The notes under the pieces are model-generated. The model ran no database searches and was not told the DNA's origin. It saw nothing but the letters and a program-made list of their open reading frames with translations. Shown here one piece after another: positions 43,488 through 55,300 of a DNA stretch of 64,000 bases. Numbering within the stretch: position 1 is the first letter of the stretch; every line of letters starts with the position of its first letter. A program made the translations under genes and the position numbers. This stretch comes from Pictodentalium vernedei (Eukaryota; Mollusca; Scaphopoda; Dentaliida; Dentaliidae), in assembly GCA_031216915.1 (NCBI GenBank), contig CM062297.1, forward strand, positions 543,576,971 to 543,640,970. Direction: 5' to 3'.

Positions 43488-45441
43488 AGCTCATCTTGAC
43501 AAAGTCAAGCTGAACTAATCTCATCGCTTGCCATCCGTCGTCCGTCAACACCATGTTTTGGTCTTCTCCTCCAAAGCCACTGGGCCAATTCAAGTGAAGG
43601 TTTGTGTGAGTGATGGCCCCAAAGGGGCATTTCATTTTTGTTCAACTCAGCATGCCCAGCCCCATAGGGAGGGAGTGGGGGAAAATGCTCCAAAATATTT
43701 TTAAAATCTTCTTCTCAAGAACCAGTGTGTACAATGACTTGATATTTGCTATGGAGCTTCCATATGAGGTGTAGAATCAAGTTTGTTCAAACGAAGTTCG
43801 TGAAGTAATATTTGGCTTTGTAATAGGAGGGGTAAGATTTTTGGCCCTGCCCAATGATTTCTATTTTCTGAACCGATGGTCCAGTATGAACCAAATTTGG
43901 TTTGTGGTAGTATTGGGTCATAAGTACTTGACCCATGGAAAAAAAAAAATTCCCACATCCCCATGGGAACCCTGGGAGCTAAAAATAGAAATATTTTCAA
44001 ACACCCATATTTCCCAAACCCCACGGAACAGAGAGCTTTTATTTGGTATGAAGTATCCTTATGACCAGTAGAATTGAATGGTAAAAAAAAATTGCTATCG
44101 GTTATGTTAGGGTGTTCTGTAATGGGCACCGAAAAATTGCTGAGTCAGCATATTTGCAAAAATTTTAAAAAATCTTTTCTCCAGAACCAATCATCGGAAT
44201 CTTTTGATATTTGGTATACAGCATTCATAGGGGGGGGGGGGGGGGGGGGGTCAGATAAAGTTTGTTGAAATAAAGTTCATTGGTTCATATTTGGGCTCTC
44301 TACAAGAGCCCGAAGTTTTAACATAGGGTAATATGGGGAATATTTTTTAAAAATCTTCTTCTTCAGAACCACCAGTCAGAATCTTTTAATATTTGGTATA
44401 CATCATTGTTATGTGGGTCAGATTCTAGATTATTCAAACCAAGTCCCTAGGTTAATATTTGGGCTTCCTATGGAAGCCCAAATTTTATCTTTGTTCAAAA
44501 TGGAGGGTAATTTAAAAAAATCTTCTTCTTCAGATCCATCAGTCAGAATGCTTTGATATTTGGTATGCAACATCTCTATGGGGGTCAGATTCAAGTTTGT
44601 TCAAATCAGATCCCTAGGTATATATTTGGGCTCACTATGGTAGCCCAAATTTTTACTTAGTGCAATATGAGAAAATTTCTTTAAAAATCTTCTTCTTCAG
44701 ATCCACCAGTCGGAATGCTTTTATATTTGGTATACAACATCTCTAGGGGGGTCAGATTCCAGGTTGTTCAATTCGAGTGCCTAGGTTAATATTTGGGCTC
44801 CATATGGGAACATGAAATTTAACTTAGTACAATATGAGGGAATTTCTTCAAAAATCATCTTCTTCAGATTCACTTGTCAGAATGCTTTCACATTTGGTGT
44901 ACAACATCTCTAGGGGGGTCAGATTCAAGTTTGTTCAAATCGGATCCATAGGTCAATATTTGGGCTCGCTATGGTAGCCCAAATTTGAATTTAGTGCAAT
45001 TCGAAGAAATTTCTTTACAATTTCTCTTCTTCAGATCCAAAGGTCAGAATGCTTTCATATTTGGTACACAACATCTCTAGGGAAGTCAGATTTAACTGTG
45101 TTCAAATCAAGAGCCTGGGTTAATATTTGGGCTCTCTATGGGAGCCGGAATTGGCCATTTTGCTGAAGAATTAAAAATTTTGTATTCAGTACCCTCTAGA
45201 GGTACTAAGATTAATCCACATAGGTTGTATCAAGGGGCTTCATAGGGGAGCTCTACATTTTACTTATGATCAACTGAGGAAAAGGCATGATGCCCAGATT
45301 ATTTTTGTCACTCCTGAGGGACTCAAGGATTGACAGTGTAGCCTATGGAGATGGCTTGCTTAATGTAGACTCATTCTTGGACTCTGTTTAAATTGTGTTC
45401 TGTACAAGATGAGCGCTTCAGGCCCTGTGGGGCCTCTTGTT
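43488..45441 (+). mobile_element. Helitron-like element 6 (AGCTCATCTTG family)
   Basis: The head AGCTCATCTTGACAAAGTCA followed by AGCTGAACT is a hairpin. It is related to elements 2-5 in its leader and ~168-bp array (CAGATCCACCAGTCAGAATG). The 3' end has CAAGATGAGCG (45405-45415), inverse of the head, a GGCCCTGTGGGGCC hairpin and CTTGTTTT. A 21-base G-run lies at 44230-44250. Confidence 0.8.
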
Positions 45442-45471
45442 TTGTTTAAGAATGTACTCTCTCTTTCTTAG

Positions 45472-45528
45472 GTGGTTTCTACAAAAACGTATCATACCCA
45501 AAGGATAATTAGTCATTTCCCATTCTGA
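45472..45528 (+). CDS. Candidate terminal exon of the same unknown host gene
   Basis: CTCTCTCTTTCTTAG precedes 45472, a strong acceptor. In phase 0 the exon reads VVSTKTYHTQRIISHFPF and stops at TGA (45526-45528). It would pair with the exon at 40252-40332 across an intron of about 5.1 kb holding two Helitron-like elements. The protein is unrecognised, and no polyadenylation signal is clear before the long C-run at about 45576. Confidence 0.3.
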   Translation: MVSTKTYHTQRIISHFPF

Positions 45529-45853
45529 TGCACAACAACTTGACTTGCAGGCTTGATTACTCGTTCTGACACCAACCCCCCCCCCCCCCCCCCCCCCCCC
45601 CACACACACACTTTTTTTTTATGAGCTCACCTGTCTGAAAGTCAGGGTGAGCTTTTCTGATCACTCTTCGTCCATCCGTCCGTCCGTCGTCCTGCGTGAA
45701 GGTGGTGTTTGAGCCTCTTTCTCCTAAACCACTGGCCACATTTCAATTAAATTTCATGTAAGTAGTGGTTATATGGGGGCATTTTGATTTTTAAGCAAAT
45801 TAGGTTTCGGCTCATATTGATCAGAGGGGTGGGGAAAGAATGGCCAAATTTTT

Positions 45854-47085
45854 AGTCGAGTTGTGACGAAGTCAAACTCGACTTATAGTTTGGTGAATGG
45901 CGGGTGGGCGGGCGGGCGGGCGGGTGGGAGGGCGGGCGGGCGGTTACGGGCGGGTGGGCGGGCGGGCGGGCGGGCGTAAACAATTGGTTTCCGGATGATA
46001 ACTTGATAGTGGTTCAACTCACATTCATTAAACTTCATACATAGGTTGGTCTTGGTGGGAGGAAGAACCCTATTGATTTTGGGCATGCTACGTCGAAGGT
46101 CAAGGTCACAGTGACCTTGAACATAGTAAATCTTAAACAATTGGTTTCCGGATGATAACTTGATAATGGTTCAACTCACATTCATGAAACTTCATAGGTA
46201 GATTGGCCTTGGTGAGGGGAAGAACCCTATTGATTTTGGACTCGCTACGTCAAAGGTCAAGGTCACAGTGACCTTTAACATAGTATATCGCAACAATTGG
46301 TTTCCGGATGATAACTTGATAGTGGTTCAACCTAGAGTCATGAAACTTCATAGGTGTGTTGGCCTTGGTGCGAGGAAGAACCCTATTGATCTTGGACTCA
46401 CCAGGTCAAAGGTCAAGGTCACAGTGACCTTGAACATAGTATATCGCAACAATTGGTTTCCGGATGATAACTTGATAGTGGTTCAACCTAGAGTCATGAA
46501 ACTTTATAGGTGTGTTGGCCTTGGTGCGAGGAAGAACCCTATTGATCTTGGACTCACCAGGTCAAAGGTCAAGGTCACAGTGACCTTGAACATAGTATAT
46601 CGCAACAATTGGTTTCCGGATGATAACTTGATAGTGGTTCAACCTAGAGTCATGAAACTTCATAGGTATGTTGGCCTTGGTGCGAGGAAGAACCCTATTG
46701 ATCTTGGACTCACCAGGTCAAAGGTCAAGGTCACAGTGACCTTGAACATAGTATATCGCAACAATTGGTTTCCGGATGATAACTTGATAGTGGTTCAACC
46801 TAGAGCCATGAAACTTTACAGGCGTGTTGGCCTTGGTGCGAGGAAGAACCCTATTGATGTTGGACTCACCAGGTCAAAGGTCTAGGTCACAGTGACCTTG
46901 AACATAGCATATCGCAACAATTGGTTTCCGGATGAGAACTTGATAGTGGTTAAACCTAGAGTCATGAAACTTCATAGGTGTGTTGGCCTTGGTGCGAGGA
47001 AGAACCCTATTGACCTTGGACTCGCCAGGTCAAAGGTCAAGGTCACAACTCGACATTGGATCTGTGATCCTGAGCGGCATTTTTT
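45854..47085 (+). mobile_element. Nested Helitron-like element with 156-bp array (GTCGAGTTGTGAC family)
   Basis: The head AGTCGAGTTGTGACGAAGTC followed by AAACTCGACT is a hairpin. A (GGGC)n-like GC-rich tract (45898-45975) replaces the usual GTCCGTC tract. About seven monomers follow; the central ones have an exact 156-bp period. The 3' end has GTCACAACTCGAC (47042-47054), a perfect 13-bp inverse of the head arm, and GGATCtgtGATCC, then TTTTTT. Because 156 is a multiple of three, the array carries long open frames (46268-46885) that need not be coding. Confidence 0.85.
46104..46897. promoter_or_regulatory. Six estrogen-response-element-like palindromes in the 156-bp array
   Basis: GGTCACAGTGACC, an exact GGTCAnnnTGACC palindrome, occurs at 46104-46116, 46261-46273, 46417-46429, 46573-46585, 46729-46741 and 46885-46897. 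In the central units it is preceded by AGGTCAAAGGTCA (for example 46403-46415), a perfect DR1 half-site pair, and the two share TCAAGGTCA, an ERR/SF-1-type extended half site. Sequence identity is direct; any binding is an inference. Confidence 0.6.
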
Positions 47086-48313
47086 GAATATCTTCTAATG
47101 AACCACCAGTAGCAGAGACTTGATATGTGGTATACAGAGTCCTTTTGAGGTTTAGAATCAAATTTGTTCAAGAGAAGTTTGTCGGACAATATTTGCCTTC
47201 ATTATGGGAGGGGCAAAAATTTTGGTCACGCCTAAAATTTCTATTTTCAGAACCGTGAGGTCGATTTGAACCAAATTTGATATGAGATGATAATGGGTCA
47301 TAAGTAGTTGATTGATGCAAAAAATTTTCTCATTGCCCCGTGGGAACCTCAGGAGCTAAAAATAGGAAAAACCTTAAAACTGCCATATCTCCAAAACTAC
47401 ACGGCAATTCGTATTTTGTATAAAGCTTACTTTTATCCAGTAGAATAGAATGGTTAAAAAAATCCCTATCGGTTTGATCAGCACTTTTTAACACTGTAGG
47501 CAATGGGAAAAACATTAAAAAATCTTCTCTAGATCCAGCAGGCAGAATCTTTTGATATTGCAACATTGTAGGGTGGATCTGATTCCAGTTTGTTCAAATC
47601 AGCCCCCCTGGGTTCATATTTGGGCTCAGTATAGGAGCCCGATTTCGAAGTTAGTGCATTTCAGGCAAATTTCTTAAAAAATCTTCTTCTCCAGATCCAG
47701 CAGGCAGAATCTTTTGATATTTGGTATGCAACATTGTGGTGTGGATCTGATTCAAGTTTGTTCAAATCAGCCTCCTGGGTTCATATTTGGGCTCAGTATA
47801 GTATAGAGCCCGATTTCGAACTGAGTGCATTTCAGGCAAATTTCTTAAAAAATCTTCTTTTCCAGATGCAGCATCCTTAGGGGAGTGAGATTCAAGTTTG
47901 TTCAAGCCATGTCCCTAGGTCCATATTTGGACTCACTGTGGGATCTCGAATTGTAACTTAGTTCAAAATGAGGAATTTTCTTTAAAAATCTTCTTCTTCA
48001 GATCCAGCAGTCGGAATGTTTTGATATTTGGTATGCAGCATCCTTAGGGGGGTGAGATTCAAGTTTGTTAAAGCCAAGTGCCTGGGTTCATATATGGGCT
48101 CCCTGTGGGAGCCCGAATTATAACTTAGTTCAATATGAGGAATAGTCTTTAAAAATCTTCTTTTTTTTTAGATCCACTGGTCAGAATCTTTGGATATTTG
48201 GTATAAGCTTTTCTTAGGAGGAGCAGATGCAACTTGTTGAAATCAATTCTCTGGGTTGATATTTAGGCTACCATGTCAGGTGAGCACCCTCCGGCTCCCT
48301 GGGGCCTCTTGTT

Positions 48314-48799
48314 TTTCTAGTGCATGCACCCCCTGAGCTTTGAGATGGGTCAGTACTGTAGTGAGTGTGTAACTATGGGTGAAGCTGTTATTGTCTATAA
48401 ATAATACAGATCTTTTATGTACAGCTCGGTGTGTTGCATTATTTACGGCGTGTGTCTGCTGGCGTTAATCTCTCTCGGACACTCTTTTCCTAATTTTAAG
48501 CATCTTATTCTGGACTAGCCTTAAAATTGGAGCTTGTTACATCCAATTAGCATAATCGTTTATGCTAAGTAATAAGGATTCACTTGGATATTGCTCCTTT
48601 TATTTTAATTGATGGTATGTCCTTTTCTATATAGAGAAGGATATATGTAATTCCTCATATTTTAATCTCCTTTTCACCTTTGGGAGTCCTCCTGCAGGCT
48701 TAGGAGCTGAAATTTAGTCTGCTATTCTTTTAAGTCCTAGGCCCTCCAGCCTTTTTACTATTCAGCTAAGTCTGGGCCATTGGTTCTAGTATAAAAATA
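48314..48799 (+). other. 3' non-coding remnant of a DIRS-like element
   Basis: The end (GTCCTAGGCCCTCCAGCC...ATTCAGCTAAGTCTGGGCCATTGG, about 48736-48783) matches 27846-27895. The rest is AT-rich without a gene. The element body to the left has been lost or displaced by Helitron-like element 7. Confidence 0.5.
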
Positions 48800-49155
48800 T
48801 GAAAAATTTTAAATAATTTGTATATTTTTTATATTTACCAATGGCACATACAGAGATGGCCCTCCAGTGAGTGGCACTCACTTCTCCCTGCCCGCTGGAT
48901 TTTCTACTTTATCAGGCACATAATCTGGTAAGAATGATGGCTGGTGCCAATTTCTGTCGCTTCATGCTTGCGGCGCATGCCGTGTATAAAAGTATGGAGG
49001 ACCATATAGAACTTTAAATTTCTGGATTTCTATTCAAATTTTGGGGGATGGGGGTTCAAAATTTGTGTTTGGCCCGTAAAAGTTATGAGTTTGCACCAGC
49101 TAAGTCTAGGTCATTGGTAAGTATAAAAAATATACAAATTACTTTAAATTTTTCA
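48800..49155. repeat. Second 356-bp DIRS terminal unit
   Basis: The left end (TGAAAAATTTTAAATAATTT...ACCAATGGCACATAC) is an imperfect inverse of the right end (GTCTAGGTCATTGGTAAGT...TAAATTTTTCA). Its length equals that of the unit at 27909-28264, and internal order is the same (ATGGCCCTCC, GGCGCATGC-type core, TTTGTGTTTGGCCC). Confidence 0.7.
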
Positions 49156-49159
49156 TTTT

Positions 49160-50450
49160 TGTGCGCAGTCCAAGATCATGACTTTGACATACTTGGACAT
49201 TATCCTGCAGAGGTATCACAATGTAGAGATTCTTCGACAAAATGTTCAAAAATTTCTCCGGCTCTTGGAGTCACTGGGGTTCATAAACTTTAGAAATTGG
49301 ACCTCACCCTGTTAATCTCCTTTACCCATCTGGGGAAGGAGTTTCAGACAAATCTCAACCAGATTATATCTGTGTTCTCCCTCTTTTTCATTCAAGCGAC
49401 GACGATGACAGCGAGGGAGTTCATGAAACTGTTAGGTCTGTGTTGTGCCGCAGTGGATCTTATTCTGTTGGGCCGTCTCTACACAAGACCACTTCAACAT
49501 TACTTTCTGGAGAATTGGCGTTCAGACGTCAATTCTCTGGATCACAAAATTCCACTATCAAATCAGTTCAAACAGAAACTTTAGATTTGGACAGACATTC
49601 AGTGGCTGACACAGGGGATTCCATTAGAAACAACGGAAGCCCTGTTTACTTTAATGACGGATGCTAGTTTGCAAGGATGGGGTGCCACCTTGATTCCGGA
49701 GAATCTAAATTGTCAGTGTCTTTGGGATCCTCTTCACTTACAACTTCATATCAATCAAAAAGAAATGATGGCTATTCAATTAGCCTTCATTCTCTGGACA
49801 ACAAAGCTGTCAAACTCTCATGTTCAGATTCTTTCCAACAACTCAACAGTTGTTGCTTATCTTCAGAATCAGGGTGGCACCCACTCTGTCTCTTTACAAT
49901 CTTATGGAAAAGATTTTGTTGTGGACGCAAAAACAGAATATTATCCTTTCTATCCGTCACATACCGGGCTGTCTGAATGTTCTTGCAGATTCTCTATCGA
50001 GACGTGGGACCCTTCTTCCAACAGAGTGGACCTTAAACAAATCAGTGTTTCAGATGCTGTGTCAGCATTGGGAACATCCCATGATAGATTTATTTGCCAC
50101 CAGATGGAACAATCAACTACTGATGTTTGTTTCTCCATGTCTGGATCCACTAGCCTTTGCAGTGGATGCTCTGTCAATTCCAGGGCAAGGAATGGTGGCA
50201 TATGCATATCAGCCATCTCCTCTAATTCAGCAAGTAATTCAAAAAATTTACAAAACTCAATGCAAAGTTCTGTTAATTGCTCCCCTGTTTCTTCTGAAAC
50301 CTTGGATGAGTCTCATCAGTCCGCTACTGATCGACGTTCCATTGAGTCTGCCAATAAGAAAGGATCTTCTGTTCAACTGGAACCCAGGATCTCTCAGCCC
50401 TCACGTCTTTCCGTTGTTTGGTTCTTGCTCAGAAGAAAATGTTTTTCCAG
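49160..50450 (+). pseudogene. DIRS-like RT tail, RNase H and connection region (copy 3)
   Basis: It begins inside the RT after YxDD (MTLTYLDIILQRYHNVEIL, RLLESLGFINFRN, about 49177-49295). RNase H shows MTDASLQGWGATLIPENLNC (49654 on), then KEMMAIQLAF and NNSTVVAYLQNQGGTHS. A frame change near 49900 leads to SIRHIPGCLNVLADSLSRRG (about 49960-50020), LLPTEWTLNKSVFQ and DLFATRWNNQLL, ending near 50450. Two compensating shifts and few stops make this the best preserved of the three DIRS-like copies. The RT 5' half is missing. Confidence 0.75.
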
Positions 50451-51435
50451 ACGAGCAATAGAAGCAATTTCTTCAGCTAGGAGGCAATTCACTTCTTTAA
50501 ATTATGCGAGTAAATGGAAAATATTTACTTCATGGTGCCTGGATAATTCAGTGGATGTTTTTCAGCCTTTGGTTCCTAATATTGCAGATTTTCTCATATT
50601 CCTTTTTGACATTAAAAAACTCACGATTGAAGGATACCGATCCATGCTTTCAGATACCAATATGCATGAAGGCCGTATTGACATTGGTTATAATAATTCC
50701 TTATCAAAACTTATAAAAAGATTTCTCAATTAACAGACCTAGATCACTTTCATTCCTAAATGGAATTTGGCTTGGGTTCTGCTTAAGTTACAAGAACCCC
50801 CCTTTGAACCATTAAATACATTAGACTTTAAATATCTTACATACAAAACTGTTTTCTTATTAGCCTTTGCTTCGGCTAGAAGAGTTAGTCAAATTCATGC
50901 TTTATCTATATCTCAAAATCATTAAAGGAGTGTTGGAAACGCCATCACTCTTACCACTCAGGTTGGATTCTTAGCTGAAAATCAAGTATCAGATTGGCTG
51001 CCAAATCCTATTATTATTCATGCTTTACCTGCTGTAAATAATGTTAGACCATCATTATGTCCTGTTAGGGCTATTAGAACCTATGTTAAAAGATCATCCT
51101 GTTGGAAGGGAAGAAAAAGACTTTTTCTTTCCCTTATTCCTAATAGAAAAGATATTTCGGTTCATTCTATCTCAAGATGGATTCAGTCCACTATCCGTTT
51201 AGCTTATCGACAGCTAGCTGATATGGATGATGGAGTGAATAGAATTTCAGCTCATGAAGTTAGAGCTTTATTTTCATCTTGGACATATCAAAATAGCATG
51301 TCCCTATCAGATATAATGAAAGCAGCTTATTGGAATCAATCCACAACCTTCACAAATATTTACTTAAGGGACCTTCAATCCATTGCAGGGGACATTAAAT
51401 GTTCAGGTACTCTCTCCATTGAAAACAAAACATAA
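50440..51435 (+). pseudogene. DIRS-like tyrosine recombinase (copy 3)
   Basis: The core-binding domain is open from about 50440 to 50733 (FSRRAIEAISSARRQFTSLN, WCLDNSVDVF, HEGRIDIGYNNSLSKLIKRF). The catalytic domain follows in a broken frame. The first arginine box is AFASARRVSQIHALSI (about 50863-50910). The final open part (51223-51435) has NRISAHEVRALFSSW with the H-x-x-R pair (histidine codon 51253) and TTFTNIYLRD with the presumed nucleophilic Tyr (51361). The enzyme class cleaves and rejoins DNA through a 3'-phosphotyrosine, integrating circular DIRS copies. Stops, for example after ISQNH near 50925, inactivate it. Confidence 0.75.
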
Positions 51436-52078
51436 TTTAATGTTTTTGTTCACTGGTGGCTGCAATAATTATGAAATTCTTTCATCCCCTTCTACTTATG
51501 TAGAGTCATTCCATACAGTATCTAAGGCTTTTGAATTATAAATATAAATCATCTGTAATCTCTGGTCACATTTATATTTTGGCTCCCAGTATCTAAATTG
51601 GCATATGGATTATGGTTGGTCTTTGAAGAGATTATATTTCATTACTTATAAGGATTCTTTTTCCTTATCTGGTGCTACATCCATTAACTGGTAGAGTGCT
51701 GGAAGCCTGTACTTGGGCTTTACTCAAGTACAGGTACCACAACTTAAAGGCCTCATATTCAGTGGATGTGCTTTGTTTTATCATTGAAGTGAAATTATTT
51801 AGTCTGTTAGGATTTGCCTATTGGCACTCTCCCATAAATTGTAACAAAGCAAAGACACATGAACAAATTTTGATGACCAAAAATAATTTAGCACTCTACC
51901 AGTTAAAGATAGTTATTATCTTTACTGGATGTATATAATTCCAAGATTATCCCCACACTGTTTTGCAAGGGATCTCTCTTATATATTTTGTAATGACAGC
52001 CTGCTTATATATATAGTCCTGTGCTGGCCGTCCTCCTATTATTTATTCAGCTAGTCTGAGCCAGTGGTAAAGATGTCA
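51436..52078 (+). other. 3' region and right end of DIRS-like copy 3
   Basis: No gene is seen. TAACTGGTAGAGTGCT (about 51689-51704) is inverted at AGCACTCTACCAGTTA (about 51890-51905). The right end reads CAGCTAGTCTGAGCCAGTGG (about 52050), like 60413-60434, followed by an AT-rich end. Confidence 0.5.
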
Positions 52079-52106
52079 AAATATTATAAATTTAGAGTAA
52101 TTTTTT

Positions 52107-53040
52107 GCTCAACTTTGCTGTAGTCAAATTTGAGGTTTTGTCATGGCCCATCTGTCTGTCTGGACATCTGTCCGTCCATCAACAATTCAATACAGCTCAG
52201 GCTAGAGGCCATATTTATGAACCGGTCTTTACGAAACTTCTCTTGGGTACCTTTGTTATCACCGCCAGACAAGAGCAAGTGTTTTTGGGTGCGGTCTGAA
52301 ATTAAAGATGGCCACTGGCAGCCATTTTGTACCGAAATTAGTGCAATCGGTTTTTAGTACAGAACTTCTGTATGAAAGTTCTAATTTGAATAAATTTTTG
52401 TATGAATGTTTAGTATCATGGAAGACATCACATATAATACAGGGTTTTTTCTCGTCCAGAAGTTATGCAAATTAGATGAAATTTGATTTATTCAGTGCTA
52501 TTTATACACAGTAAGTGCACATGTCCATATGGCTCGGGCTGGAGGCTGTATTTATGAACCAATCTTCACGAAACATCTTGGGTATCTTTGTTATCACCTT
52601 GGGACGAGAACTAGTGTTTTGGGGGGGGGGGGGGGGGGGGGGGGTCCAAAATTCAAGATGGCTTCCGGTGGCCATTTTATACCAAAATTAGGTGCAATCA
52701 CTTATTTTGTACAGAACTTATATATGAAGGTTCTGATTTGAATAAATTTTTCTTTAAATGTTTAGTAACATGGAATACATCACATATAATACAAGTTTTT
52801 TTCTCGTGCATAAATTATGCAAATTAGATGATCTTTTGATTTGTTCAATGCTACTTATAAACAGTAAATGCACATTTCAATACGGCTGGCTGCAGGCTGT
52901 ATTTATGAACTGATCTTCACAAAACTTGCTGGGTACCTTTGTTGTCTCCGTGGGACAAGAATTGTTTTTGGGTTCGGTCCAAAATCCAAGATGACTACCG
53001 TTGGCCATTTTGTGCCAAAATTAGGTGCAATCAGTTTTTT
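52107..53040 (+). mobile_element. Helitron-like element, AGCTCAACTTTG family, left part
   Basis: The head GCTCAACTTTGCTGTAGTCA followed by AATTTGAGG lies after a T-run; CCCATCTGTCTGTCTGG follows. About 2.5 monomers of the ~336-bp type (ATGAACCGGTCTTTACGAAA, TCAAGATGGC, CCATTTTGTACC) are present before element 8 interrupts it; the host resumes at about 55237 with TTGTACAGAACTTC. A 24-base G-run lies at 52621-52644. Confidence 0.65.
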
Positions 53041-55236
53041 AGCTCACCGAAGGGAGCTTAACTTATCACTTGCTGTCCATCGTGAACTTTACATTATCGG
53101 CTTCTCCTCACAAACTACTGGACCAAATTTAACCAAATTTGGTGTGCATGTTCCTTATCATATGTTAGTTCAAGGTTGTTTAAATAAACTTGCTGCACGA
53201 AAAGGGGGCACCACAAGGGGCATAATTGATAGCACCCATAAATGTTTTCAAAAATTCAAAAACATTTTCTTCAGATCCACCCGTCAGAATCTTTTCATAT
53301 TTGTTATACAACCGCTTGGGGGGAGGAGGGGGGGGGGGGTGGATTAGGGGGATCAGATTCAAGTTTGTTCAAACTGAGTCCCTGGGTTAAGATTTGGGCT
53401 CTCTATTGGAGCCCACATTTTAATTTAGTGCAATATGTGGAATATTCTTTTAAAATCTTCTTCAGATCCAGCAGTCCGAATCCTTTCATGTTTGGTATCC
53501 AACATCTGTAGGGGGGGGTTCAGATTTAAGTTTGTTCAAATCGAGTCCCTGGGTTAATAATTGGGCTCCCTGTAGGAGCTCAAATTTTAACTTAGTGAAA
53601 TATGAGGAAATTTTAAAAATCTTCTTCTTCAGATCCATGAGTCAGATTGCTTTCATATTCGGTATACAACATTTCTAGGGGGTCAGATTCAAATCGGGTC
53701 CATGAGTTAGTATTTGGGCTCTCCATTGGACCCTAAAGTTTAACTTGGCGCAGTTTGAGGAAATTTCTTAAAAAATCTTCTTCTTCAGATCCACCAGTCA
53801 GAATTCTTTTATGTTTAGTATACAACATCTCTAGGGGGTCAGATTCAGATTTGTTCAAATCGAGTCGCTGGGTTAATATTTGGGCTCCCAATGGGAGCCA
53901 AATTTTAACTTTGTGCAATACGTGGAATATTCTTTAAAAATCTTCTTCAGATTCACCAGTCAGAATCCTCTGATATTTGGTATACATCATCTTTAGGGAG
54001 GCCAGATTCAAGTTTGTTCAAATCGAGTTCCTTGATTAATATTTGGGCTCCCTATGGTAGCCCAAATTTTAACTTAGTGCAATATGAGGAAATCTTCTTC
54101 TTCAGATCCGCCAGTCAGAATTCTTTAACATTTGGTATACATCATCTTTGGAGGGGGGGGGGGGGGTTGTTCAGATTCAAGTTTGTTTAAATCGTGTCCC
54201 TGGGTTGAAAATTTTGGGTCCAGTTTGGACTTTGAAATTTTGGGCCAAAATGCGAACAAAAAATATTTTTAATTTTTTATGATTTTGAGATGGAAAAAAA
54301 AGTTTTTTAGCCTGAAAATTTTGGGTTTAGTTCAGACTTGGAAATTTGGGACCAAAATTTTCAGAAATTTTGTTGATTTTTTATGCGTTTTGTTCAATTT
54401 TGAGACAAAAACAAACAAAAAATTTATAGCCTGAAAATTTGGTGTCCAGTTCCAACTTGTTTTTAAAATCTTCTTTAGACCCTGTTGTCAGAATGCTTTC
54501 ATATTTGGTATACAACATCTCTGGGAGGGTTAGATTCAAGTTTGTTCAATCCTAGTCCCTGGGTTGATATTTGGGCTTGATGCAATGTAAGGAAATTTCT
54601 TTAAAAATCTTCTTCTGATCCACCAGTCAGAATCCTTTCATATTTGGTATACAACATCTCTTGGAGAATACGACTCAATTTTGTTCAACTCTGGTCCCTG
54701 GGTTATTAACTGGGGCTACCTATGGGAGCCTGAATTTTAACTTAAGTGCAATATGAGGGAATTTCTTTTAAAATCATCTTCTTCAGATCCACCAATCAGA
54801 ATCCTTTCATATTTGGTATACAACATCTCTAGGCAGGTCAGATTCAAGTTTGTTCAAATCAGATTCCTAGGTTAATATTTTGGCTCCCCATTTGAGCCCA
54901 AAGTTTAACTTAGTGCAATATGAGGTGATTTCTTTAAAAACCTTCAGATCCACCAGTCAGAATTCTTTCATATTTGGTGTATGACATCTCCAGAGGGATC
55001 AGATTCAAGTTTGTTCAAGCTGAGTCCCTGGCTTAATATTTGGGCTGTCTGGGCAGGGGTGGGGTGGGGTGTTGCAGGGTGACATGTTAGGTTCAGGTTT
55101 GTTCAAATTCCAACACTTTGTTTTTTCCATAAAATTTGCCTTTCATGACTTCATTCCTTTGTACTGAAAGTGACCCCAAATACTTCCTTGAACCGCTTTG
55201 GCAGGTGAGCGATTAAGGCCCCTTGGGCCTCTTGTT
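53041..55236 (+). mobile_element. Helitron-like element 8 (AGCTCACCG family)
   Basis: The head AGCTCACCGAAGGGAGCTTA equals that of element 1. The ~168-bp array (CAGATCCACCAGTCAGAAT) is diverged and includes a degenerate stretch (54210-54450) repeating TTTTATGCGTTTTG. The 3' end GGCAGGTGAGCG has one change from the expected CCGGTGAG; AAGGCCCCTTGGGCCT and CTTGTTT follow. It splits the host at CAGTTTTTTGTACAG, which is intact at 62514. Confidence 0.75.
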
Positions 55237-55300
55237 TTTGTACAGAACTTCTATATTTATTGATGACTTTTCCTTTGGAAGGAGTTGATGAGTTTTTTTT

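Larger units (their letters stand above)
45624..48313 (+). mobile_element. Helitron-like element 7 (AGCTCACCTGAC family), with nested array element
   Basis: The head AGCTCACCTGTCTGAAAGTC follows a T-run; CCATCCGTCCGTCCGTCGTCC follows at once. The leader is interrupted at 45854 within GGCCAAATTTTT and resumes near 47086 with GAATATCTTC. The ~168-bp array runs from about 47510. The 3' end has GTCAGGTGAGC (48275-48285), a GC-rich hairpin and CTTGTTT. Confidence 0.75.

Noticed and set aside
45883..46140. Minus-strand frame with ARPPARPPA
   Set aside because: Translation of the GC-rich (GGGC)n-like tract at the start of the nested 156-bp element.
46104..46897. Claim that the ERE-like sites make neighbouring genes hormone-responsive
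   Set aside because: The motifs are exact, but no nearby host promoter is visible and receptor binding cannot be judged from sequence; kept only as an observation.
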